Assembly: GCF_004217285.1 (NCBI RefSeq)
Contig: NZ_SHKS01000009.1
Location: 124,001-188,000 of the forward strand
Length of the DNA: 64,000 nt
Direction of reading: 5' to 3'
DNA from: Streptomyces sp. BK239
GTDB taxonomy: Bacteria > Actinomycetota > Actinomycetes > Streptomycetales > Streptomycetaceae
This document shows, in pieces, positions 57,195-64,000 of this stretch; the stretch's first letter is position 1; the number at the start of each line of letters is the position of its first letter. The position numbers and the translations under genes were made by a program. Below the pieces are notes generated by a model. The model was not told the DNA's origin. It was given only the letters and a program-made list of their open reading frames with translations, and ran no database searches.

Positions 57195-57384
57195 GTGCCC
57201 GACGCCTCCTCGCTCTCGCCGGACCGCCCCGGCCCGCCGCCCTTCGGGTGGCGTCGCCTCACTGGTACGGCCCGCACAACAACCAGGCAGCATAGCCACC
57301 CCGCCGCCGACCGCGGGGAAACCACCCGGTGCGCACGACGTGCGCCCCCTCACATCCAAGGGGGCGACGCGGGGCGCGTGACGC

Positions 57385-57822
57385 TCAGGTGGCGTCCGCG
57401 TCGAACGGCGGACGGTCGTCCTTGCCCGGCTCCTCGGGCTTCTTGGTCATGTCCAGACGGCCGCCGGACGAGGACGACGACGAGGCGGTGGAGTCCGGCT
57501 CGTGGCCGTGGACGGCGTCGGTGACCTCGGCCATCTCCTTCTTCAGGTCGAAGCCGTTGCGGATCTCCTTCAGCCCCAGGTCCTCGTTGTCCAGCTGCTT
57601 GCGGATGAACGTCTTGGGGTTGAGGTCCTCGAACTCGAAGTCCTTGAACTCCGGGCCGAGTTCGGCGCGGATGTCCTGCTTGGCGCTGTCGGAGAACTCA
57701 CGGATCTTCCGGATCGTGCGCGTCACGTCCTGGATGACCTTGGGGAGCTTGTCCGGACCGAAGACGAGCACGGCGAGGACGGCGAGCGTCACCAGCTCGA
57801 GCGGGCCTATGTCATTGAACAC
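57385..57822 (-). CDS. tatB: Sec-independent translocase protein TatB
   Basis: 145 aa. One N-terminal membrane helix MFNDIGPLELVTLAVLAVLV followed by FGPDKLPKVIQD (the Phe-Gly-Pro hinge) and a long amphipathic helix define TatB. It recognises folded twin-arginine substrates at the membrane. The tail is charged and Ser-rich. The GTG at 57822 follows AAGGAG at 6 bases. It stands 199 bp after the HtrA-like gene in the same direction, like Rv1224 after htrA (recalled). Confidence 0.92.
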   Translation of the reverse strand: MFNDIGPLELVTLAVLAVLVFGPDKLPKVIQDVTRTIRKIREFSDSAKQDIRAELGPEFKDFEFEDLNPKTFIRKQLDNEDLGLKEIRNGFDLKKEMAEVTDAVHGHEPDSTASSSSSSGGRLDMTKKPEEPGKDDRPPFDADAT

Positions 57823-58021
57823 CTGAAGCTCCTTGCGATGTCCGCGGTCCTCGGCCCTCGGTGGTCAGTTCCGGTCTTCCGTGGTCCGGGCCGGGTCCAC
57901 GGTACCTGTCGCACCTGTCCGACCGGTACCGCCCCACGGCGGACGCGCGCCGGTCGGCGGCCGGTTTTGAGCCTTGTTCGCCTTGGCGCGCCGCGGGCCG
58001 GCGGCCGTCCGTGAGTCGCTG

Positions 58022-59998
58022 TCACTCACTGCCCCCGGAGGAGCCGAGGACCAGGGTGAGCGTGCGGTCCTCGCCGTCACGCCGGACGGTGAGCTTCATG
58101 CGGTCTCCGGGGCGGTGGGCCCGTGTCTTGACGATCAGTTCCTCACCGGAGTGGACGCGCCGGCCGTCGATCGCCGTGATGACGTCGCCGGCGCGGATGC
58201 CGGCGCGGTCGCCGGGGCCGCCCGGGGTGACCGGGAGGCCGCCGTCGCCGCCCTCGGCGCGGACCCGGGCGCCGTCGCCCGTGTAGTCCATGTCGAGGGT
58301 GACGCCGATGACCGGATGGGTCGCCCGGCCGGTGTTGATCAGTTCCTCGGCGACCCGCCTGCCCTGGTTGACCGGGATGGCGAAGCCCAGGCCGATCGAG
58401 CCGGCCTGGCCGCCGTCGGCGTCGGAGCCGTCGACGGCCGAGCGGATGGCGGAGTTGATGCCGACGACCTGGCCGTGCGCGTCGAGGAGGGGGCCGCCTG
58501 AGTTGCCCGGGTTGATGGGCGCGTCGGTCTGCAGCGCGTCCACGTACGAGACGTCGCTGCCGTCGCCGCGCTCGCCGCCGGCGGTGATGGGCCGCTCCCT
58601 GGCGCTGATGATGCCGGAGGTGACGGTGCCCTCCAGGTCGAAGGGGGCGCCGATGGCGACGACCGGGTCGCCGACCCGGACGTTGTCGGAGTTGCCGAGG
58701 GGCAGCGGGGTCAGCCCCCGCACCCCGCTCACCTTGACCACGGCGAGGTCGTACCCGCTGTCCTTGCCGACGATCTCGGCGCGGGCGGTCTGGCCGCCGT
58801 TGAAGACGACGCTTATCTCGCCGTCGGATCCGGCGGGCGCGACGACGTGTTCGTTGGTGAGGATGTGGCCCCGGGTGTCCAGCACGAAGCCGGTGCCGGT
58901 GCCGGACTCCGCGCTTCCGCTGACGTGCAGGGTGACGACGCTGGGCAGGGCGCGGGCGGCGATCCCGGCGATGCTGTCGGCGTCCCGGCCCGCGGGCGCG
59001 GCGGAGGCCTGCGGCAGCTTCACGGTGTCGAGCCCGCCGTTGCGCTCCAGTTGGGCGCCGACGAACCCGCCGAGCAGCCCGGACACGAGCGCGATGCCGA
59101 GGGCTCCCCCGACGAGCGCCTTCCGCGCCCGCCTACGGCGCTGATCCCGGCTGAGCACGGCGGCCCCGGTCTGCTGCAACGGCCCGGCGGACGCCGATGC
59201 GCCACCGGGGGCGGCCCAGGGGTCGTACCGGTACCAGGGGTCAGCGGCTTCGGGAGACGCGTCGACCTCGGGAGCGGGGGCGCCCGGTTCGGGCGGGGGG
59301 AGGGGCGCGGCCGGTGGCGTGTCCTGGGCGTGCGCGGCCGCCGGGTGCTGTACGGGCGGTGCGGGGGCCCAGGGGCCGGGCTCGCCGTAGGGCGGGGTGC
59401 TGTAGGCGTCGGGATCGTGCAGCGGCTTGGGACGGACGTCGCCGGGAGGAGGGGTGGGGAGCGGGCCGAGGGGTTCCCCGACGGGAGCGGCCGAGTCGAC
59501 CTGCCCCACGGCACCCCCCTCGGACACGTCGGCAGAACGCGCCCCCGGAACCCCGTCGAGCGCCCCCGCTTGGTCTACGGGAGACCCGGCGAGCGACTGG
59601 GGCTGGTCCGCCGGAACCCCCGTGGGTGCCCCGGCCTGAGCCGACGCACCCGCAAGCGCCTCCGCCCGGTCCACCGGAACCCCCTCGCGCGGCCCCGGCT
59701 GATCCGCCGTGTCCCCCGACGACCACGGCTGGTCCAGCGGAACCCCGACGGACGCCGTCGGCTGGTCCAGCGGAACCCCGATGGGTGCCCCCGGTCGGCC
59801 CGCTGCAACTCCGGCGGGCGCCGTCGGCTGGCTCGCCGCACCCCCGGCGGGCGCCTCCGTCTGGTCCGTTTGCGTGGCCGCCGGAGGCTCCGGCAGAGGG
59901 TTCGGGTCGGCGAGTCGGAAGTCGCCGTCGGGGGTCTCTCTGGGCTCGGGGCGTGGGCGGTTCCACCACTTCGCCTTGGTCGGCTTGCCCTCGTCCAT
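58022..59998 (-). CDS. HtrA/DegP-like membrane serine protease (S1C) with PDZ domain
   Basis: 658 aa. Residues 1-300 are a cytoplasmic, Pro/Ala-rich disordered region with repeats such as GVPLDQP. One membrane helix follows (ALVGGALGIALVSGLLGGFV). The protease domain has the triad His in LTNEHVV (about 383), Asp in YDLAVVKV (about 416) and Ser in NPGNSGGPL (about 499). A C-terminal PDZ domain has AGIRAGDVITAIDGRRV. It degrades or remodels misfolded envelope proteins. It lies downstream of the sigma/anti-sigma pair, as in sigE-rseA-htrA of mycobacteria. Confidence 0.92.
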   Translation of the reverse strand: MDEGKPTKAKWWNRPRPEPRETPDGDFRLADPNPLPEPPAATQTDQTEAPAGGAASQPTAPAGVAAGRPGAPIGVPLDQPTASVGVPLDQPWSSGDTADQPGPREGVPVDRAEALAGASAQAGAPTGVPADQPQSLAGSPVDQAGALDGVPGARSADVSEGGAVGQVDSAAPVGEPLGPLPTPPPGDVRPKPLHDPDAYSTPPYGEPGPWAPAPPVQHPAAAHAQDTPPAAPLPPPEPGAPAPEVDASPEAADPWYRYDPWAAPGGASASAGPLQQTGAAVLSRDQRRRRARKALVGGALGIALVSGLLGGFVGAQLERNGGLDTVKLPQASAAPAGRDADSIAGIAARALPSVVTLHVSGSAESGTGTGFVLDTRGHILTNEHVVAPAGSDGEISVVFNGGQTARAEIVGKDSGYDLAVVKVSGVRGLTPLPLGNSDNVRVGDPVVAIGAPFDLEGTVTSGIISARERPITAGGERGDGSDVSYVDALQTDAPINPGNSGGPLLDAHGQVVGINSAIRSAVDGSDADGGQAGSIGLGFAIPVNQGRRVAEELINTGRATHPVIGVTLDMDYTGDGARVRAEGGDGGLPVTPGGPGDRAGIRAGDVITAIDGRRVHSGEELIVKTRAHRPGDRMKLTVRRDGEDRTLTLVLGSSGGSE

Positions 59999-60095
59999 GC
60001 TCTCCCCGCTCGGCCCCCGTCGCGCCCGGTTCCTCGCACGGGCGCGATCCTCCCTGGATTCAACCAGGTCACGGCGGCCCGGCGGCAGGGTTCGG

Positions 60096-61085
60096 TCAGC
60101 GGGCGATCTGCGGAGAGAAGGGAGAGCGGCTGGGGGCGGGCGCGACCTCGGGGACGGAAGCGGGGGCGGCGAGCAGGTTGGGCGCACCGGTCGAGGGCGC
60201 GGCGTCCCAGGCGGTGAGCGCGATCGGCGGGGGCGTGGCCAGCGGGCGTATCAGCGGGGACATCGCCGCCGCCCCGGCCACCATGGGCGTGGTGAGCCGG
60301 TGCAGCACCTGCGGCTCCACCGGAGTGCCGGCCGGGGCCGGAATCCCGGGCAGCAGCGGCGCGGACACCTGGGTCGGGGCCACCGGGGCGTCGCCGAGGG
60401 TCGCCCCCGTGCCCTGGGACAGGAGGGGTCCCGCGGCACGCCGACGCTGGTTCTCCGGGACCGCCGTCGAACCGGAGCCGCCCGGTGTGCGGGCCGGGGT
60501 CACATTGCTTCCGGCGCCCGCGCCGCCGCGGGCCTCCGCGTCGGCCGGGACGCCGGTGTTCATGCCGCCGAGGGCGATCGCGGCCAGCGACACCGCGCCG
60601 GCCGCGACGAACGCGAGCCGCAGCCCACGGGAGCGCTCGGCGTCCCCCCGGCCCACCGGGTGGATCCGGAAACCGCGGTCCGGGGAGGGCGGGAGCACCG
60701 AGCCGTGCTCACGGGCGGGGACGTAGCCGAACTCGAACGGCTCGTCGCGTCTCACCCCGAAGACGGAGGAGGCTCCGGGGCGGGCGGCTGTGAACCGGTC
60801 CCCGAACGCTCCCCCGAGCGGCGGCATGCCGCCGCCGCCCGGATCACCTCCCCCGGGGAGCCCCTGGAGCCGGGCCAGGAAGCTTTCGGAGGGGGCCGGC
60901 GGGGCCACTTCGGCGAAGACGTTCTTCAGCCGGCGCTGCGCGTCGACCTCCGTCTTGCACTTGGCACAGGTCGCCAGATGCGCGAGCACCCGCTCGCGCG
61001 CGTCATGACCGAGCTCGCCGTCCACGAGGGCGGAGAGTCGGTCTCCGAGGTGCTGTTCCGCGGGGGTAGGACGGGATCCACTCAC
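60096..61085 (-). CDS. rseA: Zinc-binding anti-sigma factor (RseA-like)
   Basis: 329 aa. The N-terminal ZAS/zf-HC2 domain has LGDRLSALVDGELGHDARER and HLATCAKC (H-x3-C-x2-C), which binds the ECF sigma factor. One membrane helix LRLAFVAAGAVSLAAIALGG separates it from a Pro/Ala-rich outer region. The GTG start overlaps the sigma stop by 4 bases, so the two are made together. The membrane segment suggests release by regulated proteolysis, possibly involving the HtrA-like protease 97 bp downstream (inference). Confidence 0.88.
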   Translation of the reverse strand: MSGSRPTPAEQHLGDRLSALVDGELGHDARERVLAHLATCAKCKTEVDAQRRLKNVFAEVAPPAPSESFLARLQGLPGGGDPGGGGMPPLGGAFGDRFTAARPGASSVFGVRRDEPFEFGYVPAREHGSVLPPSPDRGFRIHPVGRGDAERSRGLRLAFVAAGAVSLAAIALGGMNTGVPADAEARGGAGAGSNVTPARTPGGSGSTAVPENQRRRAAGPLLSQGTGATLGDAPVAPTQVSAPLLPGIPAPAGTPVEPQVLHRLTTPMVAGAAAMSPLIRPLATPPPIALTAWDAAPSTGAPNLLAAPASVPEVAPAPSRSPFSPQIAR

Positions 61086-61867
61086 GCCGTCGCGCCCCCT
61101 CCCCCCAGAGCGGGCACCCGGGCCATGAAGGAGCGCCGCTCCGCGCGCGCCTCGGGCGAACGGTGGGCCAGCGCCTTGCGCAGCTGCGAGCGGCCGCGGT
61201 GGATGCGCGAGCGGACCGTGCCGAGCTTGACGCCGAGGGTCGCGGCGATCTCCTCGTACGACAGTCCTTCGATGTCGCAGAGGACGACCGCGGCGCGGAA
61301 CTCGGGCGCGAGGGTGTCCAGGGCCTGCTGGACGTCCGCGTCGAAGTGGGCGTCGTTGAAGATCTGCTGCGGGTTGGGCTCCCTGCTGGCCAGCCGCTCG
61401 GCCGCGTCCTCGCCGAGCGCGTCGAAGCGGATGCGCTGCTTGCGGCGGACCATGTCCAGGAAGAGGTTGGTGGTGATGCGGTGCAGCCAGCCCTCGAAGG
61501 TGCCCGGCGTGTACGTCGACAGGGAGCGGAAGACACGGACGAAGACCTCCTGGGTGAGGTCCTCCGCGTCGTGCTGGTTGCCGGTGAGGCGGTAGGCGAG
61601 CCGGTAGACCCGGCCGCTGTGCATGCTGACGATCTCCTCCCACGTGGGCGGAGTCCACGCCTGCCCGTCCGCGTCGGTGGAGAAGGTCGCGGTCGGGGCG
61701 TGGCCGGCGGTGGGACCGGCGGCCTGGCTGTGGTCGGCAGCGGTGTCGTTCACGGATTTCGGCCTGCCCGCCGATCCGAGGAAGCGCCGCAGCACTCCTC
61801 CCCGATCCACAGGTGCAGCCGCACCTCCCCTGTCGGCTCTGGTGGTGTCCAGTGGAGCCCCTACCAT
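61082..61867 (-). CDS. sigE: ECF RNA polymerase sigma factor, SigE-type
   Basis: 261 aa. An 80-residue N-terminal extension precedes region 2 (MHSGRVYRLAYRLTGNQHDA, EDLTQEVFVRVFRSL, FEGWLHRITTNLFLDMVRR) and region 4 (LAPEFRAAVVLCDIEGLSYE, EIAATLGVKLGTVRSRIHRG). It matches the envelope-stress SigE group of mycobacteria by context; it is probably not S. coelicolor SigE (SCO3356). GAGG lies 5 bases before the ATG at 61867. Followed by its anti-sigma gene with a 4-base overlap. Confidence 0.9.
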   Translation of the reverse strand: MVGAPLDTTRADRGGAAAPVDRGGVLRRFLGSAGRPKSVNDTAADHSQAAGPTAGHAPTATFSTDADGQAWTPPTWEEIVSMHSGRVYRLAYRLTGNQHDAEDLTQEVFVRVFRSLSTYTPGTFEGWLHRITTNLFLDMVRRKQRIRFDALGEDAAERLASREPNPQQIFNDAHFDADVQQALDTLAPEFRAAVVLCDIEGLSYEEIAATLGVKLGTVRSRIHRGRSQLRKALAHRSPEARAERRSFMARVPALGGGGATA

Positions 61868-62095
61868 AGCCACCTCGCCCGTTAGCTCCGGATAAGCGGT
61901 TTTACGAGAATTTGATGTGCGCTGGCGCGGCTCATCCGGCTGCGTCAGCACTTGCTCGACGTCTCGTCCCTCGTCGTGATCCAACTGTGTCCCCCGTCGT
62001 CTGTCCCACCTCTTCAAACGCGCGGTCCCATCTGCGGGTTCCCGACACCAACGGATACAGTCACGCCGAGGCAACCACGGGGACAGGAGAGGGAC

Positions 62096-62728
62096 ATCAC
62101 CGGCAACCGGCAGACGAGCTGGGCGTTCGCCGACGCCTATGTCGCCGAGGACGAAGCGCTGCGCTGGGCCCGGGAGCGGGCCCGCGAGGCAGGGCTGCGC
62201 TCGGTGTCGCCCAGCACGGGCGCCGCCTTGCGCCTGCTGGCCGCCACCGTGGACGCCAAAGCGGTCGCGGAGATCGGCACCGGCACCGGCGTCTCCGGGA
62301 TACACCTCCTGCACGGCATGCGCCCCGACGGCGTGCTGACGACCGTCGACCCGGAGCCGGAGCACCAGCAGTTCGCCCGGCAGGCCTTCCGCGCCTGCGG
62401 CTTCGCCAGCAACCGGGCCCGTTTCATCCCGGGCCGCGCGCTCGACGTCCTGCCCCGGCTCGCGGACTCCGGATACGACCTCGTCTTCTGCGACGGGGAC
62501 CGGCTGGAGGTCATGGACTACCTCGCCGAGTCGTTCCGTCTGCTGCGGCCGGGGGGCCTGGTGGTGTTCGAGGGCGTGTTCGCCAACGGCCGCACGATCG
62601 ACTCCGGCCCGCAGCCCACGGAGGTCATAAGAGTGCGTGAGCTGTTGCGGGAGGTGCGGGAGAGCCAGGAGTGGGTGCCCTCGCTGCTGCCGGTGGGCGA
62701 CGGCCTGCTGTGCGCGGTCAAGCGCTGA
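62096..62728 (+). CDS. SAM-dependent O-methyltransferase (apparent ATC start)
   Basis: 210 aa. The Rossmann motif is VAEIGTGTGVSGIHLLHG; VLTTVDPEPEHQQFARQAF and YDLVFCDGDRLEVMDYLAES are the other methyltransferase_3 landmarks. The expected N-terminus (I/M)TGNRQTSWAFADAYVAED begins with ATC at 62096, preceded by AGGAG at 6 bases. The nearest in-frame ATG/GTG/TTG codons are about 120 bases upstream (GTG near 61976, TTG 61952) or about 100 downstream inside the domain. Homologues (Rv1220c, divergent from sigE; recalled) have this layout. The substrate is unknown. Confidence 0.82.
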   Translation: MTGNRQTSWAFADAYVAEDEALRWARERAREAGLRSVSPSTGAALRLLAATVDAKAVAEIGTGTGVSGIHLLHGMRPDGVLTTVDPEPEHQQFARQAFRACGFASNRARFIPGRALDVLPRLADSGYDLVFCDGDRLEVMDYLAESFRLLRPGGLVVFEGVFANGRTIDSGPQPTEVIRVRELLREVRESQEWVPSLLPVGDGLLCAVKR

Positions 62729-62785
62729 CGGGCGGCGCACCCGCTTGCCAGGGCGACGCGTCCCGCGGTCCTGTGGAGATACAGC

Positions 62786-62815
62786 CGCCCCGGCACCCGT
62801 GAGGATGCCGGGGCG
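62786..62815. terminator. Terminator between the methyltransferase and DUF3117 genes
   Basis: 10-bp perfect stem CGCCCCGGCA/TGCCGGGGCG with a 10-base loop, between convergent genes. Confidence 0.75.
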
Positions 62816-62917
62816 ACTGAAAGGGTATGGTCGCTTGCGCGTCAGCCGACGACAGGCCCACCCCCGCTCGGGCGGCAAGCACGCTTTCGCGACCTGCGCC
62901 TCACAGCTCGCTCGCGG

Positions 62918-63085
62918 TCAGCCGACGACCTTCTTGAGGGCGTCGCCCAGCGCGTCGGCCTCGTCAGGGGTCAGCTCGACGACGAGCCGACCGCCGCCTT
63001 CGAGGGGAACGCGCATGACGATGCCCCGCCCCTCCTTGGTCACCTCGAGCGGGCCATCGCCCGTCCGCGGCTTCATGGCCGCCAT
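62918..63085 (-). CDS. DUF3117 protein
   Basis: 55 aa: MAAMKPRTGDGPLEVTKEGR, then GIVMRVPLEGGGRLVVELTP and DEADALGDALKKVVG, the entire DUF3117 family. GGAAGGGG lies 7 bases upstream of the ATG. It is a small conserved actinobacterial cytoplasmic protein; Rv1211 is the recalled M. tuberculosis member. Function unknown. Confidence 0.9.
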   Translation of the reverse strand: MAAMKPRTGDGPLEVTKEGRGIVMRVPLEGGGRLVVELTPDEADALGDALKKVVG

Positions 63086-63466
63086 GCTCGTTCCCCTTCC
63101 TGAAACCAGCTCATCGTCAAGGCCGACGGCCCGTGAAGGGCACGCGCACTCCGTCAGGGGACGCGCGACACCGGCATCGAACACATTGCTTCCAGGCCAT
63201 TATCCCGCATCTCAGGACCCGATGACCAACATCAGTAGGCATCGCTTGGGCAACGCACGCGAGCAAAACCACTCATTTCGGCGATGTGGATGCCATACTT
63301 CGCGTCCGCACGCGCTCAGGGCCGCCGGAAATCACCGCAGATTGTTAGACGCAGGTCACACGACCACCGCCGCCGCGTCCTTCATGCTGTCCTGGGCGAC
63401 GGCGTACCGGTCGGTACGCCGTCGTCCGCAACCACGGACCGTGACCGACGACGGAGGGGACACCCC
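63086..63466. other. 381-bp divergent intergenic region
   Basis: No coding frame is supported. It holds the promoters of the DUF3117 gene (minus) and the enoyl-CoA hydratase gene (plus). The central part (about 63180-63300) is less GC-rich, with CACATTGCTTCCAGGCCATTAT, and an inverted repeat lies at 63397-63424. Confidence 0.45.
63397..63424 (+). promoter_or_regulatory. Inverted repeat upstream of the enoyl-CoA hydratase gene
   Basis: CGACGGCGTACC-GGTC-GGTACGCCGTCG is a 12-bp perfect inverted repeat 42 bp before the ATG. Its centre GTACCGGTCGGTAC resembles TetR-type operators; alternatively it forms a hairpin in the mRNA leader. Confidence 0.5.
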
Positions 63467-64000
63467 ATGGCCGACACCGTGCTCTACGAGGTGAGCGACG
63501 GGCTCGCCACGATCACCTTGAACCGCCCCGAGGCGATGAACGCTCTGAACATCGCGACCAAGGTCGCCCTGCGCGACGCGGTGCGCTCGGCGGCGGAGGA
63601 CGACGCGGTCCGGGCGGTGCTGCTGACCGCCGCCGGGGACCGGGCGTTCTGCGTCGGCCAGGACCTCAAGGAGCACATCGGGCTGCTCGCCGCCGACAAG
63701 GAGACCGGGTCGGGGCAGACGATGAGCACGGTCAGGGAGCACTACAACCCGATCGTGCGCGCGATCACCGAGGCGCCGAAGCCGGTGGTCGCCGCGGTGA
63801 ACGGCGTCGCGGCCGGAGCCGGCTTCGGTTTCGCCCTCGCGGCGGACTACCGGATCGTCGCGGACACGGCCGCCTTCAACACCTCGTTCGCGGGCGTGGC
63901 GCTGACCGCCGACTCCGGCGTCTCGTGGACCCTGCCGCGTGTGGTGGGCCCCGGCCGGGCCACCGACCTGCTGCTCTTCCCGCGCACCGTCAAGGCGCAG
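63467..64000 (+). CDS. Enoyl-CoA hydratase/isomerase (partial, 3' end outside window)
   Basis: 178 residues visible. Crotonase motifs are LATITLNRPEAMNALN, RAFCVGQDLKEH (oxyanion-hole strand) and KPVVAAVNGVAAGAGFGFAL, the second oxyanion and active-site region. The second catalytic Glu of classical hydratases falls where the sequence has FAGVALTADSG: Asp replaces it, as in PaaG-type isomerases. GGAGGGGAC lies 5 bases before the ATG. It would act in fatty acid or phenylacetate degradation. Confidence 0.88.
   Translation, partial: MADTVLYEVSDGLATITLNRPEAMNALNIATKVALRDAVRSAAEDDAVRAVLLTAAGDRAFCVGQDLKEHIGLLAADKETGSGQTMSTVREHYNPIVRAITEAPKPVVAAVNGVAAGAGFGFALAADYRIVADTAAFNTSFAGVALTADSGVSWTLPRVVGPGRATDLLLFPRTVKAQ

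Noticed and set aside
1..64000. tRNA, rRNA or classical riboswitch genes
   Set aside because: No cloverleaf with conserved T-loop bases, no rRNA blocks and no recognisable riboswitch core were seen by eye; a covariance-model scan would be needed for certainty.

Overview
The window is a 64-kb piece of actinobacterial chromosome, almost certainly Streptomyces. It is very GC-rich with G/C at most third codon positions, has many GTG starts, and carries actinobacterial marker genes (WhiB-family wblC, mycoredoxin, AdnAB, UvrD2, MoeZ, TatB, DUF3107, DUF3117, DUF3152). From memory, the order matches the S. coelicolor SCO5144-SCO5197 neighbourhood. Two blocks also match M. tuberculosis order: Rv3196-Rv3211 (left half) and Rv1219-Rv1239 (right end). 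These parallels are recalled, not searched. No rRNA, tRNA or CRISPR array was seen.

Layout. 1-3 kb: TerD-AIM24 fusion, a second AIM24 gene cut by the left edge, and a YgjP-type metallopeptidase. 3-6 kb: an E1/ThiF-like protein overlapping an ABC1-family kinase. 6-7.4 kb: wblC (whiB7) with a downstream coupled gene and a 0.6-kb leader holding a candidate uORF, an anti-terminator-type hairpin and an intrinsic terminator. 7.4-21.3 kb: UvrD2 helicase, mycoredoxin, NudC, M20 dipeptidase, AdnB, AdnA and an alkyltransferase-like protein, a redox and DNA-repair block. The mycoredoxin 3' end is duplicated around a 0.6-kb decayed mobile element. 21.4-28.8 kb: a multi-domain flippase-like membrane protein, two paralogous secreted TAP-type peptidases and MoeZ.

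28.9-34 kb: a compact minus-strand operon of a PelF-like glycosyltransferase, a polytopic membrane protein, a tiny coupled ORF, a sugar epimerase and a spherulin-4-type glycosidase. It looks like a minimal exopolysaccharide system of the Pel/galactosaminogalactan type and is the best candidate here for an uncharacterised system. 34-45.7 kb: DUF3152 metalloprotease, hydrolases, TetR, DUF3107, ferritin-like protein, a DEAD-box RNA helicase with a long repetitive basic tail and an apparent CTG start, an NYN nuclease and small proteins. 45.7-50.2 kb: MarC, PHP phosphoesterase, a zinc-ribbon protein, an MFS exporter behind palindromic operators, and a SUFU-like protein. 50.2-56.5 kb: CorA, an FMN-barrel-like protein, a lipoprotein, MgtE-N/CBS and DUF1003 proteins and the Mrp Fe-S carrier. 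56.5-64 kb: TatB, HtrA-like protease, a zinc anti-sigma factor and an ECF sigma factor (envelope stress), a divergent SAM methyltransferase with an apparent ATC start, DUF3117 and an enoyl-CoA hydratase cut by the right edge.
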